A stretch of DNA of 64,000 nt. Source: Brevundimonas fontaquae. GTDB lineage: Bacteria; Pseudomonadota; Alphaproteobacteria; Caulobacterales; Caulobacteraceae. Both the position numbers and the translations under genes were made by a program. The stretch covers positions 2,666,001 through 2,730,000 of the forward strand of contig NZ_CP070968.1 of NCBI RefSeq assembly GCF_017086445.1, given 5' to 3'. The notes beneath the pieces are model-generated. The model did not search any database. It worked only from the letters and a program-made list of their open reading frames with translations, and was not told the DNA's origin. Of the stretch, positions 1 through 7,432 are shown one piece after another; the stretch's first letter is position 1, and each line of letters starts with the position of its first letter.

Positions 1-643
1 CGGAGGCGATCGTCCAGTCCGCGATCTGGGTGTTGATGTCGCGCGTCGCCGTGTCGAAGGCTGCAACGATGGCGGACACGCGGTTGTCGCCGGCGGGCTG
101 GGTCACGGTGAACACCCGCTCGACCGAGCGGCCTTCCTCGGGACGAATGGTCCCGCCGCCAGCGCGCCGTTCCGGGGTGGAGCGCAGCTGCGCCCGTGCG
201 GTCACGACGACATCCGGCACGGCGCCCGGCGCGGCGTATCGCGCCTCGAACGTCGTGACCGTGACCTGCAGGATCAGCGGCGGCGTCCCCGGCTCGCGGC
301 GACCCAGCACGCGAATGCGGTCGGCGCGGTTGGCGAAGGCCGCCTTCAGGCTGTCGTCAAACAGGGTCGAGGCCGGCGACACCCAGCGTGCGCCGCCGAT
401 ATAGGCCGTCTCTAGACCCGTGACGCCCAGGATCTTGTCGTCGCCGGTCGCCTGCGGAAACTCGATGCGGCGGATCGAGACCGTGAGAGGCGCAGGGGTG
501 TCGCCCACTGCCGACGGCGCGGCCATCGGCAGACCGAACCGATAGTTCTGCACCGGGTCCGGCGACGACAGCAGGGCGCATCCGCTCAGCGCGGTCAGGA
601 CAGCGGCGGACGCCGCCAGACGAAGGACAGGACGAGGGATCAC
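1..643 (-). CDS. ABC-type transport auxiliary lipoprotein, 3' end outside window
   Basis: Predicted outer-membrane or periplasmic lipoprotein that completes an MCE/Mla-type lipid transporter (PqiC/ABC_trans_aux type). The start is a GTG at 643 overlapping the TGA of the MCE gene (GTGA), so translation is probably coupled. The N-terminus has basic and hydrophobic residues ending in a lipobox (LSGC), with Cys near residue 20. The remainder is beta-rich, with no enzymatic motif. It is the last visible gene of the four-gene operon and runs off the left edge. The family call rests on the lipobox and position after mlaD, plus weak similarity in the segment with RRIEFPQ. Confidence 0.72.
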   Translation of the reverse strand, partial: MIPRPVLRLAASAAVLTALSGCALLSSPDPVQNYRFGLPMAAPSAVGDTPAPLTVSIRRIEFPQATGDDKILGVTGLETAYIGGARWVSPASTLFDDSLKAAFANRADRIRVLGRREPGTPPLILQVTVTTFEARYAAPGAVPDVVVTARAQLRSTPERRAGGGTIRPEEGRSVERVFTVTQPAGDNRVSAIVAAFDTATRDINTQIADWTIAS

Positions 644-1578
644 GGCTGCACCTCCAGCTCTTTGGATTTCGGACGACCGATAAAGTCGCGCGGGCTGGCG
701 CGGACGTCGTCGATCAGGGATTGCAGAGACCGGGTGGCGTCTTGCAGTTCTTCGATCGTGCCGGTCAGTTGCGGCAGGCTGGTCGTCGCAAAGTCACCCA
801 GCGGACGCTCCAGACCCGTAATCGAACGGTTGGCAGAGGCGATCGCCGTGCGGGCCTCCGCCGTCGCCGAGTTGATATTAGCGATGGCTTGGCGACCGTC
901 CGTATTGATGATCTGACGCGTGTCGACGGCTAGGGCCTGATATTCCTTCACCGCCGCGTTGGCGTTGGTCACGGCCTCTTCCAACTGCTGGAAGATGGCC
1001 TTGCGGGCTTCCAGTTCGGTCGTCAGGGCCTCGACGTTCTTCACACTGGTGGAGAAGCTGCGGATATTGTCATCGGACATGACGCGGTTGATCCGGTTCA
1101 GCGCATCCACGGTCTGGGCCAGAACCGTGCCCGAACCACTCAACAGTTCAGCGATCGGCGACGGCTGGCTTTGCAGCACGGGCACGACATTATCCGGATA
1201 CTGCTCTTTCAGCAGGGCGCTGTTGGGCGAACCGGCAGTGATCTGGATGTAGTTCAGGCCGGTGATCCCTTGCGGCTCCAGCTGCGCGCGCGAGGTGACG
1301 CGCACCGGCGTCGTGCCGTCCACGCGGACACGGGCGATGACCTGGTCGCCGCGCTTGGTGTCGATGTTCAGGTCGGTGACCTCGCCGACGCGGATGCCGT
1401 TGAAATGCACCTCGCCGCCTTCGGACAGGCCGTTCACCGGCCCATAGAAGACGATATCGTACATGTCGTAGTCGCTGTTGAACTGCAGCCGGGCCAGCCA
1501 GATGGTGAACACCGCCAGGGCCGCCAGAAGGGCGACGGTGGCGATGCCGACGGCCGCGTAATGTGCGTCTCTTTCCAT
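640..1578 (-). CDS. mlaD: MlaD/MCE family periplasmic lipid-binding protein
   Basis: Inner-membrane-anchored MCE protein of 312 aa that would form the periplasmic lipid-carrying ring of an Mla-type ABC transporter. One N-terminal membrane segment (about residues 8-30) is followed by the MCE core (about 40-118, with the motifs FNGIRVGEV and ITGLNYIQI). A long helical C-terminal region (170-300) probably forms the tunnel extension. A GAGGAG ribosome site lies just upstream of the ATG. It follows the ATPase by 12 bp and overlaps the lipoprotein start. Lipid specificity and direction cannot be read from sequence; the symbol is by family. Confidence 0.88.
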   Translation of the reverse strand: MERDAHYAAVGIATVALLAALAVFTIWLARLQFNSDYDMYDIVFYGPVNGLSEGGEVHFNGIRVGEVTDLNIDTKRGDQVIARVRVDGTTPVRVTSRAQLEPQGITGLNYIQITAGSPNSALLKEQYPDNVVPVLQSQPSPIAELLSGSGTVLAQTVDALNRINRVMSDDNIRSFSTSVKNVEALTTELEARKAIFQQLEEAVTNANAAVKEYQALAVDTRQIINTDGRQAIANINSATAEARTAIASANRSITGLERPLGDFATTSLPQLTGTIEELQDATRSLQSLIDDVRASPRDFIGRPKSKELEVQP

Positions 1579-1590
1579 GATCCGCTCTCC

Positions 1591-2367
1591 TCAGGCGGCA
1601 GACTTGGTGGCTGCGCGTCCGCGCGGCCCCAGGAAATATTCTTTGATCCACGGATGGTCGGAGCCTTCCAGCTCCCGCACCGTGGCCTTTTCCACGACCC
1701 GCTTGTCCGCCAGCACCGCCACCTTGTCACAGATGGCGTAGAGCGTATCGAGGTCGTGGGTGATCATGAAGACGGACAAACCCAGGTCGTCCGCCAGTTG
1801 CCGGATCAGATCGTCGAAGGCGGCGGCGCCGATGGGATCAAGGCCCGCCGTCGGCTCGTCCAGAAACACCAGTTCCGGGTCCAGCGCCAGCGCACGCGCC
1901 AGGCCGGCGCGCTTCTTCATGCCGCCCGACAGTTCGGCGGGCTTCAGGTGGTGGTGTTCGGGCTTGAGGCCCACCATGGCGATCTTGAGTTCGGCCAGTT
2001 CATAGATGATCGCCTTGGGCAGTTTGGTGTGCTCGACCAAGGGCGAGGCAACGTTCTCCAGCACGCTCAGCGACGAGAACAGCGCGCCCTGCTGGAACAG
2101 GATGCCGGTGCGGCGCTCGATGTCCGCCGACTGATCGTCGGTCAGGGTCGCACGGTCGTAACCCAGCACCTTCACCGACCCGCCCTCGGGCTCTTTCAGT
2201 CCGATGATGGTGTTCAGCAGTACGGTCTTGCCCGCGCCCGATCCGCCGACGACGCCCATGACTTCGCCGCGCACCAGGTCGAGGTCGAGATTCTCGTGGA
2301 TGGTGCGCTCGCCGAACTGGCTCAGCAGGCCGCGCACCTCGATCAGGTTTTCTGGTGCTTCGGTCAT
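1591..2367 (-). CDS. mlaF: MlaF-type ABC transporter ATP-binding protein
   Basis: Cytoplasmic ATPase of 258 aa that powers the MlaE permease. Walker A GGSGAGKT is near residues 40-47, the ABC signature reads LSGGMKKRAGLARA, Walker B reads LVFLDEPTAGLDP, and the H-loop is in MITHDLDT. The GG-S-GAGKTVLL and GMKKR forms are characteristic of the Mla ATPase branch rather than of general exporters. The start at 2367 overlaps the permease stop (ATGA), which fixes it; the reading frame is open much further upstream but that part is antisense-like noise over the permease. Confidence 0.93.
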   Translation of the reverse strand: MTEAPENLIEVRGLLSQFGERTIHENLDLDLVRGEVMGVVGGSGAGKTVLLNTIIGLKEPEGGSVKVLGYDRATLTDDQSADIERRTGILFQQGALFSSLSVLENVASPLVEHTKLPKAIIYELAELKIAMVGLKPEHHHLKPAELSGGMKKRAGLARALALDPELVFLDEPTAGLDPIGAAAFDDLIRQLADDLGLSVFMITHDLDTLYAICDKVAVLADKRVVEKATVRELEGSDHPWIKEYFLGPRGRAATKSAA

Positions 2368-3479
2368 ATGTTCAGCTCCAGGAAGACCAGGGCGAACACG
2401 GCGTCCAGGAAGATGATGGCGAAGATGGCTTGAACCACGGCGGCCGTCACGCGCCGGCCCAGGCTTTCGACGTCGCCGGCGACCGACATGCCCTGACGGC
2501 AACCGATGGCGGCGATCACGAGGGCGAAGACCGGCGCCTTCACAAGGCCGACCATCAGATGCTGGGCCATGGTGCCATCTTCGACCAGACGCTGGAAGAA
2601 GAAGGACGGACCGAGATTCAGCGAGCTCCAGCACACGACCAGACCGCCGACTAGGCCGCCGATCATGCCCATGAAGGTCAGCAGCGGCAGCATCAGCACC
2701 AGCGACGCGACGCGCGGGATCACCAGGGCCTGGAACGGATTGACGCCCATGACCTGCATGGCGTCGACCTCCTGGTTCATCCGCATCGATCCGATCTCGG
2801 CCGCAAAGGCCGAAGCCGAACGTCCAGCCAACAAGACCGAGGCGATCACCACGGCGAACTCGCGGAACATGGCGACGCCGATCAGCTGAACCGCAAACAC
2901 TTGGGCGCCGAAGTCGGTCAGCAAATCCACGCCGATGAAAGCGATGACGGCGCCGATGAAGAAGTTGGTGATCATGACGATCGGAATGGCGTCCAGCCCG
3001 GCGCGCTCGGCCTGACTGACCCAGGCCGGCCAGCGGATGCCGCCGGGATGTTTGGCGGCTTCCACCACAGCAGCCATCAGCCGGCCCAGGAAGGCCAGCG
3101 ACAACATGGCCTCGCCGCCGAAATCGTAAACGCCCCGTCCGATCTTGGCGAAGGTGCGAACGAAGGCGCTGGGGCGTTTCGGCGCCGGGGCGCTCTGGCG
3201 CTCCAGCAGCTCGATCATGTGATAGATGCGACCGGCCTCCGGTCGATCCTTCCACTGGCTCTTGGACAGACGACCGCTTGAGGCCTGCACAAGGGCGAGC
3301 GCGCCTGCGGTATCGAAACGACCGAGGTCAGAGGTATCAATGCTCGCGATATCGCGGCCTTCCAAATCGCGGCTCAGCTCCGTCGGCAGACGGCCCAGCG
3401 CCGTGGTCGTCCAGTCGCCGGTCAGGCGCAGACGGGCCTCGCCATCACGATCGACGATTTCGTATGCGGCTTGGTTCAT
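2364..3479 (-). CDS. mlaE: MlaE-type permease with N-terminal STAS (MlaB-like) domain
   Basis: Inner-membrane permease of 371 aa. Residues about 1-95 form a STAS-like domain (contains RLTGDWTTTALGRLP and IDTSDLGRFDTAGALAL), equivalent to the separate MlaB subunit of Escherichia coli. Residues about 120-371 form the MlaE permease with several hydrophobic segments and the family motif EIGSMRMNQEVDAMQVMG. The fusion means no separate mlaB is needed. It is the first gene of the operon; the 228 bp between it and the convergent-side neighbour at 3708 holds no gene I can support. STAS-MlaE fusions are known in alphaproteobacteria. Confidence 0.92.
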   Translation of the reverse strand: MNQAAYEIVDRDGEARLRLTGDWTTTALGRLPTELSRDLEGRDIASIDTSDLGRFDTAGALALVQASSGRLSKSQWKDRPEAGRIYHMIELLERQSAPAPKRPSAFVRTFAKIGRGVYDFGGEAMLSLAFLGRLMAAVVEAAKHPGGIRWPAWVSQAERAGLDAIPIVMITNFFIGAVIAFIGVDLLTDFGAQVFAVQLIGVAMFREFAVVIASVLLAGRSASAFAAEIGSMRMNQEVDAMQVMGVNPFQALVIPRVASLVLMLPLLTFMGMIGGLVGGLVVCWSSLNLGPSFFFQRLVEDGTMAQHLMVGLVKAPVFALVIAAIGCRQGMSVAGDVESLGRRVTAAVVQAIFAIIFLDAVFALVFLELNI

Positions 3480-3707
3480 CGGGCCTCTGATGACCGGTCT
3501 GACATCACGATTTTCCCCTGCCCCTCTGAACAGACAGCCGAAATCTCTGCCGCGCTAATGGTCAAGCCGGCATTCGATGTCAACGCGCGATGACATTCGC
3601 GCGGATGTTTGTCGATCGACCGTGTCGAGATCGCCTCCCCCGATGAAACGTCCAACGGTCACGCTGGCGCTGATGCCAAACGCGGCCGAACGGGATTCGT
3701 TCTTGCG

Positions 3708-5162
3708 TTACCCCATACGACGTTGCACCGCCGCCAGATCCTCAATGAACAACCGTCTCGCCTCGAACTTCGCGGCCTCGTCCGGCAGACGTAACAAATA
3801 GGAGGGGTGAACCGTCAGCACGGCGGTCGATCCATCGCTCAGGTCGATCGGCGCGCCGCGTTCCTGCATCACGGCGGGCTTGCGACCCAGCAACGCCAGA
3901 CCCGCCGTCGCCCCCAGGGCCAGCACGACTTGCGGCTTGATCAGCCTGCGCTCCGAGTCCAGCCACCAGCGGCAGGCCTGAACCTCGCCCGCGTTCGGCG
4001 TCTTGTGCAGGCGACGTTTGCCGCGCGGCTCGTGTTTGAAGTGTTTGACCGCGTTGGTGACATAGACGTCGGATCGATCAATGCCGGCCTCGGCCAAGGC
4101 TGCGTTCAACACCTGCCCCGCCGGCCCGATGAAGGCGCGGCCTGCCAGATCCTCCTGATCGCCCGGCTGTTCGCCGACGATCATCAGACGCGCCGACTTC
4201 GGCCCCTCCCCGCACACGCCTTGCGTCGCGTCGCGGTATAGCGGGCAGCGGCGGCAGGCCTGAACGCCGCTGGCGACATCTTCGAGGTTTTCGGGCACGG
4301 CCTCGGCGTCGGGACGCGCCATATGCAGGTCTGGCGCGACGGCGCGCGCGAAACGCGGATTGGGCTGAGGAGACGGCGTGGCGACCATGGTCTCGGTTCG
4401 AACCGACGAGGCCGCGACCAGTTCCGGGATCAGGGCGGCTTCCGGCAGGTTCTTCCAATAGGACTTGGCCATCTCCCCCTGCATCGTCTTCACCTTCAGT
4501 CGCGCAGGATTGAAGGTCGAGGCGTAGTAGGTCTTCCAGAAATCCTCGATCTCGTCCTCGGCAGGCGCCATGTCGCGGGTCGCTGGCACCCCGAACCGCA
4601 GGGCTTCTCCATCCCAGAAGGCCGAACCGTCCGGCGTCAGGATCGACCAGCGCATGGTCGTGAACCGCCGCTGGAAGAAGGGCGCGGTCTTTTCCAAAAC
4701 CCGATGCGGCGGCTCGAACCACGCCACCCAGGCCTCGCCCAGATCGTCCTGCACCTGGCGAAAGCGAACGAAGGCCTTCATCTTGTGCGAAGCCCGGCTG
4801 ACGTTCTTGACCCGCTCCAGCGCGTCGGCGACGTCGCGGTCCGAAATGACCTTGATCAGGTCCGGCTCATCCTTCAGCCGCCACAGCAGCCGATACATCA
4901 GATCGAAACGGTCAGCGGATCGATGCAGGATCAGCTTCTGGGCTAGGTCCACGAACTCTTTCGGGACGTTGAAAGCTCTGCGCTCATCCGGCGTCGGCGA
5001 CGCCTCTTCGGCAATCGGCTGATCGAAAAGCCCGCCCTGTTCCATCGTCCCCGCCACGACGAACCGCGCCGCCGCAGGCTCCACACCCGCCAATCGAAAC
5101 GCGCGCGCCGCTTTCCGCCAGCCGTCGAAGTCCGTCTCACCGTCCAGCGTCGCCACCGCCAT
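3708..5162 (-). CDS. DUF4130-UdgX fusion, uracil-DNA binding/cross-linking protein
   Basis: Protein of 484 aa with two parts. Residues 1 to about 250 match the DUF4130 family (TIGR03915-type DNA metabolism protein). Residues about 285-484 form a UdgX-type family-4-like uracil-DNA glycosylase with iron-sulfur cysteines (CRRCPLY), motif A GEQPGDQEDLAGRAF, and the UdgX-specific loop KRRLHKTP (residues 382-389). In Mycobacterium UdgX the loop histidine attacks the sugar and stays covalently bound at the abasic site; here that is His386. Motif B is HPSYLLR. The start overlaps the radical SAM stop (ATGA). The pair probably forms one repair operon; see the SOS box at 6402. Confidence 0.92.
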   Translation of the reverse strand: MAVATLDGETDFDGWRKAARAFRLAGVEPAAARFVVAGTMEQGGLFDQPIAEEASPTPDERRAFNVPKEFVDLAQKLILHRSADRFDLMYRLLWRLKDEPDLIKVISDRDVADALERVKNVSRASHKMKAFVRFRQVQDDLGEAWVAWFEPPHRVLEKTAPFFQRRFTTMRWSILTPDGSAFWDGEALRFGVPATRDMAPAEDEIEDFWKTYYASTFNPARLKVKTMQGEMAKSYWKNLPEAALIPELVAASSVRTETMVATPSPQPNPRFARAVAPDLHMARPDAEAVPENLEDVASGVQACRRCPLYRDATQGVCGEGPKSARLMIVGEQPGDQEDLAGRAFIGPAGQVLNAALAEAGIDRSDVYVTNAVKHFKHEPRGKRRLHKTPNAGEVQACRWWLDSERRLIKPQVVLALGATAGLALLGRKPAVMQERGAPIDLSDGSTAVLTVHPSYLLRLPDEAAKFEARRLFIEDLAAVQRRMG

Positions 5163-6400
5163 CAGAACAGGCTCAACTGCTCGGGCGTGCGGCTGGTCAC
5201 GCGCGCCTTGAGGTCCGCCGCGTCCGTCAGACCGCCTGGCGTCCAGTCCAGCGCCGTAATGAAAGGCCGAATCTTGGCAACCGATCGCGTCAGTCGTCCG
5301 ACGTCCTCCAGCCGCAGGGTCCGATAGCGGCGCACCGAGACAATCCGGTCCACAGCTTTCACGCCCAGCCCCGGCACACGGAGCAGCATCTCGCGCGGCG
5401 CGCGGTTCACATCGACGGGAAATTGCTCGCGCTTGTTCAGAGCCCAAGCCAGTTTGGGGTCGACCGCCAGATCGAGCATGCCGTTCGATGCCCCCTCGCC
5501 AATCTCCGGCGCGGAGAAGCCATAGAACCGCATCAGCCAATCGGCCTGATACAGCCGATGCTCACGCATCAGCGGCGGCTTAGACAGCGGCAGGATCGAA
5601 CTGGAGTCCGGGATGGGGCTGAACGCCGAATAATAGACGCGACGCAGGCCGTAACCGCCGTAGAGCGAAGCGCTGCGATCCAGGATTTCCGTATCCGGCG
5701 CGCCGTCGGCGCCGATGATCAGCTGGGTGCTCTGGCCGCCCGGCGCGAACTTCGGCGGTTTGATCTTTTCACGTTTGGCCGGCTTGGCCGCCTCGACACC
5801 AAGGCGCACCTGGCTCATCGCCTTTTTAATGACCCCGACATCCTTTTGTGGCGCAAGTCGCGCCAGCGCCTCGTCGCGTGGAAGCTCAATATTGGCTGAC
5901 AAGCGGTCGGCATACAGTCCCGCCATCTCCACCAGCTTCGGATCCGCCTCCGGGATCAGCTTCAGATGAATATAGCCCCGGAAATCGTGGACTTCCCGCA
6001 GCGTCTTGGCCACCAGGACCAGCTGCTCCATCGTATAGTCGCCGGATCGAATGATGCCCGACGACAGGAACAGACCCTCGATATAGTTGCGCTTGTAAAA
6101 GTTGAGCGTCAGGTCGACCACCTCGTCGACATCGAACCGCCCGCGCTCCACGTTCGACGACACGCGATTGATGCAATAGGCGCAGTCGTAGATGCAGAAG
6201 TTGGTCAGCAGGATCTTGAGCAGACTGATGCATCGACCGTCCGGCGTATAGGCATGACAGATGCCCATGCCTTCGGTCGAGCCGATCCCCTTGCCGCCGA
6301 CGGAGTTTCGTTTCGACGTTCCGGACGACGAACACGAGGCGTCATACTTGGCGGCGTCAGCCAGAACGGAAAGTTTTCGACGCAGATCGAGACGGGCCAT
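5162..6400 (-). CDS. putative DNA modification/repair radical SAM protein (UdgX partner)
   Basis: Radical SAM protein of 412 aa of the family always found beside DUF4130-UdgX genes (TIGR03916). The [4Fe-4S] motif is C-x3-C-x2-C at Cys69, Cys73 and Cys76 (FCIYDCAYC). The C-terminal third has a helix-hairpin-helix (VPGLGVKAVDRIV), a DNA-contact element. It is the first gene of the cassette and its stop overlaps the start of udgX by 4 bp. The reaction it catalyses is unknown; a role in DNA base or cross-link repair is inferred from the partner and the upstream SOS box. Confidence 0.9.
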   Translation of the reverse strand: MARLDLRRKLSVLADAAKYDASCSSSGTSKRNSVGGKGIGSTEGMGICHAYTPDGRCISLLKILLTNFCIYDCAYCINRVSSNVERGRFDVDEVVDLTLNFYKRNYIEGLFLSSGIIRSGDYTMEQLVLVAKTLREVHDFRGYIHLKLIPEADPKLVEMAGLYADRLSANIELPRDEALARLAPQKDVGVIKKAMSQVRLGVEAAKPAKREKIKPPKFAPGGQSTQLIIGADGAPDTEILDRSASLYGGYGLRRVYYSAFSPIPDSSSILPLSKPPLMREHRLYQADWLMRFYGFSAPEIGEGASNGMLDLAVDPKLAWALNKREQFPVDVNRAPREMLLRVPGLGVKAVDRIVSVRRYRTLRLEDVGRLTRSVAKIRPFITALDWTPGGLTDAADLKARVTSRTPEQLSLF

Positions 6401-6401
6401 C

Positions 6402-6416
6402 GTTCATGATACGTTC
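6402..6416. promoter_or_regulatory. LexA (SOS) box before the radical SAM-udgX operon
   Basis: Exact match to the alphaproteobacterial LexA operator, a direct repeat GTTC-N7-GTTC: GTTC at 6402-6405, ATGATAC, GTTC at 6413-6416. It ends one base from the ATG at 6400 of the radical SAM gene (minus strand), where a bound repressor would block transcription start. A TATCAT on the minus strand (6411-6406) could be the -10 and overlaps the box. The motif is seen directly; LexA control is inference. Confidence 0.7.
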
Positions 6417-6466
6417 CAGAACGATGTTTGGTCCAGCGTTGCCATTTTCTTTTTTGAAACGACGAC

Positions 6467-7432
6467 TTAACGCAGCAGATTGAGCAGCGACGTGCTCTTC
6501 AGCGAGTTGATGATCTGGGCCGAAGCCTCGATCGCCACCTGCGCCATTTGCAGGTCGGTAATCGCCCGTGCCGGATCATAGCCGGACTTGTCTTGCATCA
6601 TCTTCTGCAGGGCGGTCTTCTGATTTTCCTGGGCGTCCAGCGCGGTTTCGACGTGGTTCTGAATCAGACCGTTTTTGGCCGTCTGGTTCGTCAGGCCCGC
6701 ATTCGCCTTGTCCAGTTCGCCCATCTGCGCCTTGAGAAAAGCGGTGACGTTGGCGTCCGGCTGTCCTGTCAGCGTGCCCGCGCCGGCTGGCGTATAGGTC
6801 ACGCCGCCGACGATCACAGCCGTGCCGTTCTGGAAGGCCTGAATGTTGCGGAACACCTCGGTCAGCGGCCCGCCGATCTCGCTGGCCAGAAACCCGGTCT
6901 CGACCGTGGTCTTCTCGTCGATGCGCGACTTCTGCTTCAAGGTGTCGTTGGCGAAGGTCGCGGCGGTGGACGGCGCCGCCGTCAAATCGGCCATGGTTGC
7001 AGCCGTGGCGGGAGCGATGTCGCTTTGGCCGCCCGCAAACAGATATGAGCCCTGGTGTTCCGCATTCAGTCCACCCTGCACCGTCTGAAAGTTTAGACCC
7101 AGCTCGATCATCAGATTGTCGATCCGCCCGGCCGCTAGGCTGTTTGCAATGGCCTCGCGCGCGCCATTGCCGCCCTCGTAGATGCGGCTCATAGCCAGAT
7201 CCTGGGCGCTCAGCCGCGCCTTCACGGCCTCGCCGGTGGAGATGAAGCCCTCCAGTCGCGCCTGTGTCGATGTCAGGCTTGTCAGCTGTTCGGCGCCTCG
7301 GCCATAGCCGGACATGTCGGTGGCGATCTTCTCGCTATCGATCCGCTCCTGCGCCTGCTGCGCGCGGCCTTGCGCGTTCATCAGGCTGAGCAAGGCCGAC
7401 TGGTAGTTCCCGTGGGTCGCGACGCGCGTCAT
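6467..7432 (-). CDS. flgL: flagellar hook-associated protein 3 (hook-filament junction)
   Basis: Hook-filament junction protein of 321 aa, exported by the flagellar type III apparatus and placed between FlgK and flagellin. The N-terminus has flagellin-like heptads (LLSLMNAQGRAQQAQERI) and the C-terminus the matching helix (LQMAQVAIEASAQIINSL), which pair in the assembled filament. The start overlaps the flgK stop by 4 bp (ATGA). It is the distal gene of the sigma-54-driven flgK-flgL operon. The 66 bp downstream holds the SOS box of the next operon. Confidence 0.9.
   Translation of the reverse strand: MTRVATHGNYQSALLSLMNAQGRAQQAQERIDSEKIATDMSGYGRGAEQLTSLTSTQARLEGFISTGEAVKARLSAQDLAMSRIYEGGNGAREAIANSLAAGRIDNLMIELGLNFQTVQGGLNAEHQGSYLFAGGQSDIAPATAATMADLTAAPSTAATFANDTLKQKSRIDEKTTVETGFLASEIGGPLTEVFRNIQAFQNGTAVIVGGVTYTPAGAGTLTGQPDANVTAFLKAQMGELDKANAGLTNQTAKNGLIQNHVETALDAQENQKTALQKMMQDKSGYDPARAITDLQMAQVAIEASAQIINSLKSTSLLNLLR

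Noticed and set aside
1171..2433. 420-residue plus-strand frame opposite the Mla genes, and similar long frames at 10997-12142, 14747-16189 and 16581-17777
   Set aside because: Each is antisense to a gene with clear domains and shows no domain or signal of its own.
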